From a virus, in the IMG/VR virus record IMGVR_UViG_3300047548_000110, positions 1 through 54,579 of that record: a stretch of 54,579 nucleotides of DNA. One strand, written 5' to 3'. The translations under genes were made by a program, and so were the position numbers. The notes beneath the pieces are model-generated. The model was not told the DNA's origin and did no database searches. It worked only from the letters and a program-made list of their open reading frames with translations. This document shows positions 23,218-31,892 of this stretch, one piece after another (the first letter of the stretch is position 1; each line of letters starts with the position of its first letter).

Positions 23218-24344
23218 TAGAACGTACCTCCGTCAACTGGATCCAGCCCAAGGTTTACCCTTGCCGTAGCCGCGTCAATTGCGCCAGTACCACCCAAGCT
23301 AACAGGGAGAGGTAAGCTAATGCCGCCAGTCTCAGCAGAGACAACTTGGTTGCCGTTGCAATACAAAATAGTCGATGCTGTCTGTGTGACGGTAACACCC
23401 GGTGTTGTGGCGGTCTTGATCGTCAGGGTATACGCGCCAGTGGTCGAGTTTTTCACCCAGTATTGCTGAACAGTGTTCGGGACAATCACAGTCCTGTTAC
23501 CCGTCAGGACACCCGTGAACTCATACGAAACCCGGTTCAACTCAGCGCCAGTCAGCGTGTAGGCTCCAGCACCAGCGACGTTGATCGTGGTGTAATCAAA
23601 CGCGAATATGGCTGGCTGGCCAAGGCCGAGAGAGTAATAATTTATCCCGTCAGTCAATACGATGCAGGACTCAAGTGGCTGCAAGTAAATGTTTGACCCG
23701 GTATCAATCTTGTTAGCGCCGACAGTTTGAATGGTGACGATGCCGCTGCCAGCGTTCTTGAACTGCACAAACCAGTTATTGCCAGCAAGGGATGCGAGCG
23801 GAAGCGTGAATGTTCCAACACCGCCAGTCCAAAGGAACGTATACGCGCGATCAGGTACGGTCAGCGTGTAATTTGACACATAATCCAGAACCGGCATGGA
23901 CTGCGAAAGCAGAGATCCAAGTGCAATAATCCCAGTACCGGCAAGAGCGGACGCATTTACAGACGAAATTGACGCGCCATACTGGAAAGTTCTCCAAGTT
24001 CCCGCTGGCGTTGTATTGTCGGTCAGGTATATCTGCCAAGTCGTGCCGGGCGCGACGTTTGCGACTTGAACGCCAGCATAATCTTTGACGATGAAAGAAT
24101 TAGCGCCCGGGTTGTTGAAGAGAATTGTTTGTCCGGGAGACACCTCATTAGCAGGCGGCAACTTTATTGCGTAGCCAGCAGAGTTGCTGGTTACATCCAT
24201 GATCGTCGCAATCAAGTCTACATTCGACGATGTCTCTACGGGCCAGTAATACTGCGTAGAAGCAACAGACAGCGTCACCGCAGCGTATGAAACGCTTGAT
24301 GGTGCGATATTGTCGCCGCCAAAAATATTGGTAAAAACAGTCAT
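23217..24344 (-). CDS. tail/fibre structural protein, beta-rich
   Basis: 375 residues made of Ala/Gly/Thr-rich strand repeats ('TFTLPLASLAGNNWFVQFKN', 'GAYTLTIKTATTPGV'), ending 'LPVSLGGTGAIDAATARVNL', a tail-fibre tip motif common in phages. No enzymatic motif. Overlaps the gp10-like start by one base. Confidence 0.7.
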   Translation of the reverse strand: MTVFTNIFGGDNIAPSSVSYAAVTLSVASTQYYWPVETSSNVDLIATIMDVTSNSAGYAIKLPPANEVSPGQTILFNNPGANSFIVKDYAGVQVANVAPGTTWQIYLTDNTTPAGTWRTFQYGASISSVNASALAGTGIIALGSLLSQSMPVLDYVSNYTLTVPDRAYTFLWTGGVGTFTLPLASLAGNNWFVQFKNAGSGIVTIQTVGANKIDTGSNIYLQPLESCIVLTDGINYYSLGLGQPAIFAFDYTTINVAGAGAYTLTGAELNRVSYEFTGVLTGNRTVIVPNTVQQYWVKNSTTGAYTLTIKTATTPGVTVTQTASTILYCNGNQVVSAETGGISLPLPVSLGGTGAIDAATARVNLGLDPVDGGTF

Positions 24345-24346
24345 GA

Positions 24347-25000
24347 TTACGCCTCTTGTCTCGTAGTAGACCTGTCAAGAATCTTCTTCATATCTTCCTG
24401 ATTCAGTGAGTTGACAGCCATCTCATAAAATCCTTGCCACACAGGGATACGCTCGTCATTCTTCAAGAACGGCGTAGCCTCAAGCAACGTGCCATACAAA
24501 AGCGCATTCGGCGCATAATTTGTCAGCCAGTTCTGCTGTTGCTCATCATCCAGAAGTGGAGGGAGTTCGTAATACACGATCTCAACCGGGTAATCCTGAT
24601 CTGGAGTCTCGGCAAATAACCAGTGCTGGTAGTCATAGTCAGCATAGAAGGTAGGCTCGCCAAGCTGAGTCTGGTCAGGCCAGTACGTCCTGCAATACTC
24701 GTAACTGCGGGTGAACAGCGTCTTGCGCGTATTGTTCAAGGCTCCAGCGCCAATATTGATGGAGATCGTTTCACGCCATCTGTCGGGTTTAGCCATCACA
24801 CAAACGCCAGTCTGCATGGTAGTCACCACTACGGTTTGGAAGCCCTGAATCTTCAGGTCTCTGGCAATCCGGCGCTCAGCCAGATTGATCAACCTTGGGA
24901 TCTGCTCGTAGACAATCGGGTCTGTGGCGGCAGAAGCCCCACGCTCCAGATAGTTCCGAACGTCACCCTTGAGGTTGTTAAATGTCATTGCCTGCGGCAT
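24347..25000 (-). CDS. phage neck adaptor (SU10-type adaptor)
   Basis: 217 residues. 'MTFNNLKGDVRNYLERG', 'IPRLINLAERRIARDLKIQG', 'SYEYCRTYWPD' and 'YDYQHWLFAETPD' match adaptor proteins that sit below the portal in SU10/P22-like podoviruses. Known relatives form a dodecameric ring. Confidence 0.8.
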   Translation of the reverse strand: MPQAMTFNNLKGDVRNYLERGASAATDPIVYEQIPRLINLAERRIARDLKIQGFQTVVVTTMQTGVCVMAKPDRWRETISINIGAGALNNTRKTLFTRSYEYCRTYWPDQTQLGEPTFYADYDYQHWLFAETPDQDYPVEIVYYELPPLLDDEQQQNWLTNYAPNALLYGTLLEATPFLKNDERIPVWQGFYEMAVNSLNQEDMKKILDRSTTRQEA

Positions 25001-25012
25001 AGCTGTTCCCTG

Positions 25013-25525
25013 TTAAGTCAGCATGGTTTCTGCGTGGGTTTTGGCCTCCGCAACCCGGCGCAGCCAACCCCTACCAAAGGTTCCAAACGTCGGCAGACTG
25101 CGGTAAAACGCCTCTTTTTCTTCACTGAATTTTGCCACCAATTCCGACTGATTTGCTTCTTTTAATGCCTGCATGGTCTTGGGGCCGATTACGCCATCCG
25201 GGGTAGCCCCAATAGCCTTTTGCATAGTCCTGATAGCACGACGGGGGCCAGCGTTGACCGCAAAGTCAAACATTAGATAATCAAGTCCATCAGGCAGTTC
25301 GTCGGCCCTGACAGCGTCCCAATACTTCTTGCGGTACATCGGGGCAACGGTCTCCGGGGTCAGCGCCCGCATTGCCTTTTCGTCCACTGCGCGGCCTACC
25401 CACTCCTCCCAGACCTTCTTGGTCACGCCAAGGTTGGTCATGCCGCCGGGATCGAGTTTGTGGTTTACGAAGCCACCCTCGTGCTTCAGGATCGCTTTAA
25501 GGGCTTCGTCGAAGTTCTCTCTCAT
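25013..25525 (-). CDS. endolysin, GH108 N-acetylmuramidase with peptidoglycan-binding domain
   Basis: 170 residues. N-terminal GH108 domain with catalytic Glu16 in KHEGGF, then 'DPGGMTNLGVTKKVWEEW', followed by a short C-terminal peptidoglycan-binding part ('AIGATPDGVIGPKTMQALKE', about 106-125). It cleaves glycan strands of the cell wall. No signal peptide is seen, so it depends on the holin. Confidence 0.92.
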   Translation of the reverse strand: MRENFDEALKAILKHEGGFVNHKLDPGGMTNLGVTKKVWEEWVGRAVDEKAMRALTPETVAPMYRKKYWDAVRADELPDGLDYLMFDFAVNAGPRRAIRTMQKAIGATPDGVIGPKTMQALKEANQSELVAKFSEEKEAFYRSLPTFGTFGRGWLRRVAEAKTHAETMLT

Positions 25526-25997
25526 TTCTCAATATCTCCTGACAAGCAGTTAATTGGTGAGTGACTTCGTCTGCGTCGGCTGCGATGGCAATAAGAGCTT
25601 CCGCAGCCTCTCCTGAAAGTCGGGCTTTCGTGGCTCCATGACCGCCGCCGGGACTGGCGGTAGGGCTGGACACGGCGTTGCTATTGTCTGGACATGAGGC
25701 GTTGATGAACAGCCCGTCAGTGCGAGCAATATCAGCAAGCTGCTGCTTCTCAACTTCAACAGTCCTAATTTTCTCAACATAAACTTTCTCCACTCGGTTT
25801 TGCGCGTTAGCCAGTAAATGCTCAAGCTCACGCACCTCTTTGTTGGCCTTGTCCAAAACCTTGCCAGCTTCGATAGCGGCTGCTGACTTCTCAGCCTCCC
25901 ATTCGGCCTTAGTGACTTGCACCCCAGTATGGTGTCCATAGAAATAAGACCCGATGACGAGCGCAAATGCACCGACAATCACCCAAGGATTAGGCAT
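25497..25997 (-). CDS. Rz: Rz-like inner-membrane spanin
   Basis: 166 residues from ATG 25997 (MPNPWVIVGAFALVIGSYFYG). One N-terminal membrane span, then a long coiled coil (about 35-95). Together with the Rz1 lipoprotein in the overlapping frame it fuses inner and outer membranes in the last step of lysis. The C-terminal part (Ser/Ala-rich) encodes Rz1 in the other frame. Overlaps the muramidase start. Confidence 0.85.
   Translation of the reverse strand: MPNPWVIVGAFALVIGSYFYGHHTGVQVTKAEWEAEKSAAAIEAGKVLDKANKEVRELEHLLANAQNRVEKVYVEKIRTVEVEKQQLADIARTDGLFINASCPDNSNAVSSPTASPGGGHGATKARLSGEAAEALIAIAADADEVTHQLTACQEILRNERELRRSP
25550..25780 (-). CDS. Rz1: Rz1-like outer-membrane lipoprotein spanin, nested in Rz
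   Basis: 76 residues in the +1 frame entirely inside Rz. Starts MLRKLGLLKLRSSSLLIL, with lipobox LTGC (Cys23) and a Pro-rich mature part 'PALPPVPAAV', the classic Rz1 features. Anchored to the outer membrane by its lipid and binds Rz. Its presence shows a Gram-negative host. Confidence 0.85.
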   Translation of the reverse strand: MLRKLGLLKLRSSSLLILLALTGCSSTPHVQTIATPCPALPPVPAAVMEPRKPDFQERLRKLLLPSQPTQTKSLTN

Positions 25998-26274
25998 CTT
26001 CTTTCCCCGACTTAATGAATTCAATTTTCTCTTGGCCTCTCGTCCAAGCTGAGATGCCAAGGATCGCCATGAACGCAATATGTATAAAGCCGCCTGACTG
26101 CAAGGTCATCGCCTGCCATTGGCGAAAGACATCGTTAGTCGCCCTAATCTCCAAGAACTGCATAAGCGACCACAATACGGGGAACAAAACGAAATCGCAT
26201 AAGCAAATCACCATGTAAGTGACCGCCATCATTGGTCGCCACTTGGTTGTCATCCAGTCAGTTGCTTCGCTCAT
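25990..26274 (-). CDS. holin, three-span
   Basis: 94 residues from ATG 26274, chosen because GGGGGTAAGA precedes it (an ATG 48 bases upstream is weaker). 'DWMTTKWRPMMAVTYMVICL' with further spans 'DFVLFPVLWSLMQF' and 'GGFIHIAFMAILGISAW' fits the 3-TM holin family. It perforates the inner membrane to release the muramidase. Confidence 0.85.
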   Translation of the reverse strand: MSEATDWMTTKWRPMMAVTYMVICLCDFVLFPVLWSLMQFLEIRATNDVFRQWQAMTLQSGGFIHIAFMAILGISAWTRGQEKIEFIKSGKEDA

Positions 26275-26342
26275 TCTTACCCCCGCGCTCAACGAATAAT
26301 TTTTGTCCGCAACCTTTGCCAATTTTACAGAACGGACAAAAT

Positions 26343-26564
26343 TTACTTGTCTGCCTTGTTGTCTAGTTTGTCGAATATCTGCTTCAGCATACCCTTGACC
26401 TCATCAATGTCGCGACGATAGTCATCCTTCTGCACATACACATGAGGAAGATCAGCCATCTTGTCCTCAAGGCGTGTGATTGATTTGGTGAGATTATTCA
26501 ATATCCATCCACCGAAAAATCCGGCGCAAGTAAATCCAATATTGATTAAGAATTGCGGATCCAT
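26343..26564 (-). CDS. XhlA-like accessory lysis protein
   Basis: 73 residues from ATG 26564 (overlapping the upstream stop as TGATG); an in-frame TTG lies 18 bases before. One hydrophobic segment near the N-terminus (INIGFTCAGFFGGWIL) followed by a charged coiled coil. This order resembles XhlA-type haemolysin/holin partners. Located directly upstream of the holin. Confidence 0.65.
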   Translation of the reverse strand: MDPQFLINIGFTCAGFFGGWILNNLTKSITRLEDKMADLPHVYVQKDDYRRDIDEVKGMLKQIFDKLDNKADK

Positions 26565-26989
26565 CAGTTGCTCGCTGGCCAAGTTAGTTGAAGGGATGCC
26601 AACTGATCTACAGTTGTGCAGGCGTTTACAGCAGACTCATTTACATTTGATGCTTGTCGAATAGCGGCTCTTGCGGCAAGTGTTTCAGAATCAACTGCCA
26701 CGCTCGTCTCCGATGCGCGGATCACTTTCCAATCTGTCGGAGCAAGCAGACTTCCAGCGGTTGTCTTGATCTGGTTAATCATGTTGGCTTTGCACTGACC
26801 CAGATCTTTGGGATTACCCGGCCCCCAATAGAAGCGGTCATCATAACGATCAGGATCAGGAGCTTCAGTGATGCCGATGGCCTGCTTTTCAGCAAGCGTA
26901 GTCAGACGCAGCCAGTTGGCTGGGTACTGCACATCGTTGTGCGTGAACGGCGTGTCAAGCGCCAGCGGTTTGTTGTTAAGCATGAACAT
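26564..26989 (-). CDS. tail-fibre-associated protein (DUF4376-like), possible chaperone
   Basis: 141 residues. 'THNDVQYPANWLRLTTLAEKQ' and 'AIGITEAPDPDRYDDRFYWG' form a motif I recall from proteins encoded next to phage fibres, where related DUF4376 proteins act in fibre assembly. Follows the LamG fibre gene by 3 bases, which supports that role. Confidence 0.65.
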   Translation of the reverse strand: MFMLNNKPLALDTPFTHNDVQYPANWLRLTTLAEKQAIGITEAPDPDRYDDRFYWGPGNPKDLGQCKANMINQIKTTAGSLLAPTDWKVIRASETSVAVDSETLAARAAIRQASNVNESAVNACTTVDQLASLQLTWPASN

Positions 26990-26992
26990 CGT

Positions 26993-29272
26993 TTACCTCG
27001 CTAATGCGTATTTAAATGGGTTTTCCGCGAAGGCCGCAAAGATGTATGTGACTCCACTTCCGTTTGCGTTTCCGCCTCTTATCTTTGCACCATTAGATAA
27101 AATATCAAAAGCGCGGTCTGGAAGTTCTGCTACAGCTGATTCGGCAAGTAAGCCATTTATCGCAAGGTTGTACGGGCTTCTTTCTGTGTCCATCATGATC
27201 CAGCTACCTACGCCGCCAGAAGCTGATTTAAACATCACAAACCTTGGCCTAAAACCACAATATAAGAATGGCCCATCAGGCGACCCGTTGCCTATGTAGC
27301 TACCGAACTTGGAAAAGCCCTCTACTTCTGCAAATAGGTAAGCTACCAAAGTTCTACCGTTTCCGTTCGACGTAAGGTCTGCTCCAACAGAAAATACTGA
27401 TAAAGTTGGAAGGGTGCCATCCCACACAGTAGCCGAGGGTGCTTTGGCGCTTGTGCTTTCAAGCAAAAGATATTCAGTAGCTGATAATGCATCATGCCAC
27501 ACACCCCAACTTGATACAGCACTACGGCCTTTCACAATCATCATCTTTGGCGCAACACCAAGGTTGTGCGCGATGGTTCTTGCGACACCTGTGCCCGTAT
27601 ACGTCACAATATCAAAGCCAGCCACTGGAGTTTCTTTCCATTGCCAGCCGACCACCGTTGTTCCGTTAGGCCAGTTGGCAGATCCCAGAGAAAATCCGTT
27701 TGAATTAAAACTGAGTAGGTAATTCGGTGCTGACGCTTCCGCGTTTGTCAGGTTAGAAATCAGGTATTGAGACACCCCTCTAGCTGAATCAATTAATGCA
27801 TGGTCGCCGGTAGAGCTTCTTGGTTTTGTCCAGAGTAGGTTGGGCTGCATCCCGCCGCTATTTGTAATAGTCTGCGGCGTAGTTCCTGTTGCTGTGTATG
27901 TCGTCGCATCAAAATACTGATTACCCTTCACAATCGTCGGTGTCGGCAGGTTCAGCGTGTTTAGTGCTTTGAAGCCGGTCGGCGGTGTGTAGACAAAGGG
28001 GCGCTGGCCGAAGTTGACGTTATAAGAAGCTGCGCCGGAAGCCGATCCAGCGCCCCCGGCCATAACAAAACCACCGGCTGTCGGTGCTGCAGTTATAACG
28101 CCTTGTGATACGCCATTTTTAAAAAATTCAACTGTGCTGCTATCGATGTCGATTGCACACCCCAAGACATCGTTGGTTGTGTATGAGGCACCGTAGGCTG
28201 CCCAAGAACCCTTATATCGTTGACCAGAAATGTCGTACAAAGCATTGGGCGCACCAAAATACTGGGTTTGAGCCACCGCCGATGAAGATGCAACAACGAC
28301 TTCAAAGTAATACTTACCAGACAACGGCAACCAGATGGAGGAATGAGCGATCCAACTACTCCCGTTTGGAGCCGTTATCGTAAGGTTTCCATTAGTAATG
28401 CTGCTCGTTCCAACAACGTAACGCTCCAATATGTCTAGCGGATTCAAAACCGCATAATTCCCCCGCCCATTCCCGCCATCAGCCCACATGGTCGGCACAT
28501 CCAGCATCGAGTCGTATGTCGCGCCAGCAGTCACGCTGATATTGTTCGGTGTCCAGTTGTTGCCGTTACCTGAATAGTCCTTACCAATAGCTGCTGCGGT
28601 GGCCGCGCTGTTGTCGCTGAAGTTTAGGTAGAAGCCGTTTGTACCGTATGTGCCTGAGTATGCAATCGGTTGCCACACTCCTGTTGTTGGGTCTGTTTGC
28701 CCGAATGATGATGGGGTAAGTGCCTGACCGTCGATGAAGTTTATCTCGGTTAGGTAGCCATCAAAATATTGAACACGAGCACCTGCATTAGAACCGCTGA
28801 TTGACTGCTCTATATTATTGTTGATTTGCGTAGTAGTATTTTGCGTATATGTAGTAAATGTCAAAGTTTGTTGAACGCCATTGACCCAAATTTTTACGCC
28901 ATTGCTGTTTATTGCTTGCGTAGTATCAACAGCAACGACAAAGTGATACCAAGAAGATGGGTCACGAAAAACTGCCGATGTTCCTGCGGTTAAGGTAGAG
29001 GCCCCACCAACCACGTTTACAACAAAAAACTGGTCACCGTTAAATGCTAATCCACTATAGTTTGTTGCGTTTGTGCCGCCAAAAAAAACATACTGAACTA
29101 GTCCTAGCGCACCGCGCTTTATCCAACCACTCCAAGTCCAAGTGCGACGGTTGCTTGCGACAGAAGGAGTTCGATTCAAATACGCAGACACGCCAGAACG
29201 CAACCGAACAGACCGGCTGATTTTGTAGCCACCAGATGAAAGCAACAGCGAATTGCCAATCATCGCGTTCAT
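26993..29272 (-). CDS. tail fibre with LamG-like and SPRY-like lectin domains (DUF7483-like C-terminus)
   Basis: 759 residues. Residues about 20-190 form a concanavalin/LamG-like fold ('SAYLNRTPSVASNRRTWTWS', 'WYHFVVAVDTTQ', 'VKIWVNGVQQTL'). About 270-420 hold a SPRY-like pattern ('GKYYFEVVVAS', 'GCAIDIDSSTVEFFKNG'). The C-terminal 310 residues ('TIVKGNQYFDATTYTATG', 'GWQWKETPVAGFDIVTYTG') match a domain recurrent in marine and freshwater phages. Likely binds surface glycans. Confidence 0.8.
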   Translation of the reverse strand: MNAMIGNSLLLSSGGYKISRSVRLRSGVSAYLNRTPSVASNRRTWTWSGWIKRGALGLVQYVFFGGTNATNYSGLAFNGDQFFVVNVVGGASTLTAGTSAVFRDPSSWYHFVVAVDTTQAINSNGVKIWVNGVQQTLTFTTYTQNTTTQINNNIEQSISGSNAGARVQYFDGYLTEINFIDGQALTPSSFGQTDPTTGVWQPIAYSGTYGTNGFYLNFSDNSAATAAAIGKDYSGNGNNWTPNNISVTAGATYDSMLDVPTMWADGGNGRGNYAVLNPLDILERYVVGTSSITNGNLTITAPNGSSWIAHSSIWLPLSGKYYFEVVVASSSAVAQTQYFGAPNALYDISGQRYKGSWAAYGASYTTNDVLGCAIDIDSSTVEFFKNGVSQGVITAAPTAGGFVMAGGAGSASGAASYNVNFGQRPFVYTPPTGFKALNTLNLPTPTIVKGNQYFDATTYTATGTTPQTITNSGGMQPNLLWTKPRSSTGDHALIDSARGVSQYLISNLTNAEASAPNYLLSFNSNGFSLGSANWPNGTTVVGWQWKETPVAGFDIVTYTGTGVARTIAHNLGVAPKMMIVKGRSAVSSWGVWHDALSATEYLLLESTSAKAPSATVWDGTLPTLSVFSVGADLTSNGNGRTLVAYLFAEVEGFSKFGSYIGNGSPDGPFLYCGFRPRFVMFKSASGGVGSWIMMDTERSPYNLAINGLLAESAVAELPDRAFDILSNGAKIRGGNANGSGVTYIFAAFAENPFKYALAR

Positions 29273-30609
29273 TATTTTACGTCCTGCAAGAAGTTGGCAA
29301 TTATCTTCGTCGTGCTTGCCACATAGAATGCAATCACATCAACCGCAGAAGCTGTTGCAGTCAGTGATGGGACACCGCCATTTGAAAAGTCCCAGTACGA
29401 CCCGAACGCCATTGTCCGAGGTGTAGCGCCCTGTGTAATCACGATCACGCCATACTGACCAGCAGTCATGTTGGTTGGGTTTGCTAATGTCGTGTTTTCA
29501 GTTGTGGTATGGGTGAAGTTGTTTGCAAGGTTCAAGTCAACGGCAATAGAGCCAGCAGAACTTGTCAGAGCAGTGAGCGCACCGTTTGATGCCTTTTGTA
29601 CGATGAGGCGTTGTGATGTTTCTATACGAACCGCCTCGCTGCCTCCGGTGTAGAAGGTCATGGGGAGGTAGGTGCCAGTGCCTGTGATGCCAGAAACCAA
29701 TCGCACATCTGATGCGCCCTGAGTTCTTATTTGTCCAAAAGCAGCATTTGTAGGGTCTGAGTTATCAAAAAATGCTATTCCAGAAATAACAGAAGTTCCG
29801 TTTGGCAGCGCTATCAAAGCAGTTTGAGAATTTGTTGTACTGCTCTGAAACGCAACACGGTTAGCAATTGTTGCATTGCTGAAGTCGCCGGTGATCCTCG
29901 GAGCAGTACCACCAAACGTATAAGTGCCTGTTGCGTCAGCAGCGATGCGGAGCTTCTCTGACCCAAAGGTGGAGAAGGTCATTGGCAGGTAAGTGCCTGT
30001 GCCTGTGATGCCAGAATTTACAACTACCTGATCTGATTGCGCTCTAAGTTGTGCAATAGATGCATTTGTCGGGTCTGAATTGTTATATGCAACATATCCA
30101 GCAATTGAACTTGTGCCGTTAGGAATCGCTTGAAGATTTGTTGCTCCATTGGTGACGCTATTCTGAAACGCCACACGGTTAGCAACCGTCGCATTGCTGA
30201 AGTCGCCGGTGATGCGGTTCCCTGTGCTGGTAAAGACTAGATTGCCGGAAAGCGAAGTGTTGCCAGCAATCGTGAGCTTTTCTGTGATAGAGGTCGTGCC
30301 GATACCAACATTACCCGTTGCATCAACTGCAAATGGGGTGCTGTCTGGGTTTGTGCTGTCCTCAACCAATAAAGAATAACCGGAGCCTCTCTGCGTAATT
30401 CTGACCGCAGCAGACGCGCTATTGACATCAATCGTCACCGGGACGTTGTAATCAGCGCCCGAGGAGATCAGGACAACATTACCGAGCGCATCAAGGGTAT
30501 ACAGGCGCTTATCAACTACGTTGACCGCCAATTCGCCCTGCACAAGCTGACCAGCAGATGGCACAACGCCCGCAGAAGCATTATTTTTCGTGATAATCGT
30601 TACTGGCAT
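29272..30609 (-). CDS. tail fibre with internal repeats
   Basis: 445 residues. The N-terminus 'AGQLVQGELAVNVVDKRLYT' is a usual fibre attachment motif. Two adjoining copies of a 105-110 residue unit follow, each opening RITGDFSNAT and holding 'GITGTGTYLPMTF'. The C-terminus is beta-rich. The repeats probably form a trimeric shaft; the 'GNVGIGTTS' element is shared with the 33530-35542 fibre. Confidence 0.75.
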   Translation of the reverse strand: MPVTIITKNNASAGVVPSAGQLVQGELAVNVVDKRLYTLDALGNVVLISSGADYNVPVTIDVNSASAAVRITQRGSGYSLLVEDSTNPDSTPFAVDATGNVGIGTTSITEKLTIAGNTSLSGNLVFTSTGNRITGDFSNATVANRVAFQNSVTNGATNLQAIPNGTSSIAGYVAYNNSDPTNASIAQLRAQSDQVVVNSGITGTGTYLPMTFSTFGSEKLRIAADATGTYTFGGTAPRITGDFSNATIANRVAFQSSTTNSQTALIALPNGTSVISGIAFFDNSDPTNAAFGQIRTQGASDVRLVSGITGTGTYLPMTFYTGGSEAVRIETSQRLIVQKASNGALTALTSSAGSIAVDLNLANNFTHTTTENTTLANPTNMTAGQYGVIVITQGATPRTMAFGSYWDFSNGGVPSLTATASAVDVIAFYVASTTKIIANFLQDVK

Positions 30610-30837
30610 TTAAACCTCCAAAGGCGCATCTGGGCGCGTGAACGGGAGCGTGATGTTCTCCGTCTGTCTTGCAGGCAGTCGATAGGGATCAAGGTCGTCC
30701 AGATCCTCGCGGCAAACGCGCAGGCCCGGGCTATTGGGGTCTGCATACAGATCCGCAATCGACATCTTGCGCCTGCATCGATCGCACACACCGATGCCAT
30801 AAGTTGATTTACCCGTTGGGTCGTACCAGATACTCAT
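30610..30837 (-). CDS. small CxxC neck-region protein, unknown function
   Basis: 75 residues with 'GVCDRCRRKM' and a later Cys ('RVCREDLDDLDPYRLPARQ'). Common in podovirus structural operons before the fibre genes. Possibly metal-bound structural protein; function unknown. Confidence 0.7.
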   Translation of the reverse strand: MSIWYDPTGKSTYGIGVCDRCRRKMSIADLYADPNSPGLRVCREDLDDLDPYRLPARQTENITLPFTRPDAPLEV

Positions 30838-31823
30838 CGTGTGTACACCGCAATGTTGGGAGTGAAATAAATCGGAGAGTTGTCTCGTTCCTCGATCTCC
30901 GCCTCGTTGAGCGCCCGCATGGCCTTCTGATCAAGCACAGGCAGCATACTTGGGTCTACCTGCGGCAATTCCTCGGCCAGCCGCGCGGCAAGCTGATAGA
31001 CGATCGCCTCGAACCAACGCTGGGGAACCTCGATCTCCTCGGTCAGCGTCCCAACGTCCATGATGTACCGCTTCACATAGGTCACCACTTGCCCGAGCGC
31101 CTGAGACTCGTTTGGCACAGGCCAGATGTACATCACAGGCTCATTCAGGGTACGATCAAGCCAGAACTGGAGCGGCTTGCCGGTGAAGGTCTTGTTGGGA
31201 AGGTTGGCATAGCTGTCGCGGTTCAGGCGGGCCATGACGATCTCGTTGGGTGTATTGCCAACCAGAACCTCGTCCTGATCCAGCAAGCCACCCGGAGCAA
31301 TCACGCGAAAATAGCGCATGGCCATGCTGCCATCGATGTCAGTCCAAGTCCATTCACCCGCTGTCTGGTTCGGGTTCGAGACGCTTTCGACAGTTGTCCA
31401 GACCACACCGTCCGGGCTGGTTTGCAGATTGTAGGCAACCGACGCGCCAAGCCAGTGGACACCCACCGTGGTGACAATCTCAGCCGTTCCCAGATCGAAT
31501 GTGACCCGATCCACCAGAACGGTCTCTGTGGCCGGGGTCAGGTACTGGATGGTGCGGTAATTGGTATTGAGCAGGTCAACGATGCCGTTGCCTACAGGAA
31601 CCGCCGCCTCGTTCTCGTAGAGGGGCAGGATCAACTTCTCGATACACCAAAGCTGAAGACCTCGGTTGGCCAGCATGGACAGGATCAGGTACAGAGTCTC
31701 CTGCGCCGCTGTCATCTGCTCGCCACCCACCCCCTCGGGAGGCAGGCGGCATTTACGAAACGCATGGTCAATAACCTTGCGCGTATTGAATACCGTCATC
31801 GAAACTGTGCCAGAAACCGCCAC
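30834..31823 (-). CDS. neck/tail accessory protein with inserted discoidin-like domain
   Basis: 329 residues. The N-terminal part ('ETLYLILSMLANRGLQLWCI') and C-terminal part ('PQRWFEAIVYQLAARLAEELP', 'LNEAEIEERDN') resemble podovirus head-tail adaptors. Between them (about 95-185) is a beta-domain 'VTFDLGTAEIVTTVGVHW' to 'MRYFRVIAPGG' with an F5/8 type C (discoidin) pattern. The start is GTG. Confidence 0.65.
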   Translation of the reverse strand: MAVSGTVSMTVFNTRKVIDHAFRKCRLPPEGVGGEQMTAAQETLYLILSMLANRGLQLWCIEKLILPLYENEAAVPVGNGIVDLLNTNYRTIQYLTPATETVLVDRVTFDLGTAEIVTTVGVHWLGASVAYNLQTSPDGVVWTTVESVSNPNQTAGEWTWTDIDGSMAMRYFRVIAPGGLLDQDEVLVGNTPNEIVMARLNRDSYANLPNKTFTGKPLQFWLDRTLNEPVMYIWPVPNESQALGQVVTYVKRYIMDVGTLTEEIEVPQRWFEAIVYQLAARLAEELPQVDPSMLPVLDQKAMRALNEAEIEERDNSPIYFTPNIAVYTR

Positions 31824-31847
31824 TTTGTATCTCCTATAAGTCGCAGT

Positions 31848-31882
31848 TCGCTGGATCAGCGATCTCGGGTGACTACATTATA
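31848..31882 (-). promoter_or_regulatory. possible promoter and hairpin ahead of 30834-31823
   Basis: In the 69-base gap, the minus strand has a perfect TATAAT (31877-31882) without a good -35 box, then hairpin TCGCTG/CAGCGA (31848-31862). No T-run follows the hairpin. It may be an internal late promoter or an RNA processing site. Confidence 0.3.
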
Positions 31883-31892
31883 AATTGCAGGA

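Noticed and set aside
30669-31883. 404-codon open frame on the plus strand
   Set aside because: Antisense to the neck protein and the CxxC gene; rich in His/Arg/Gln as expected from reverse reading.
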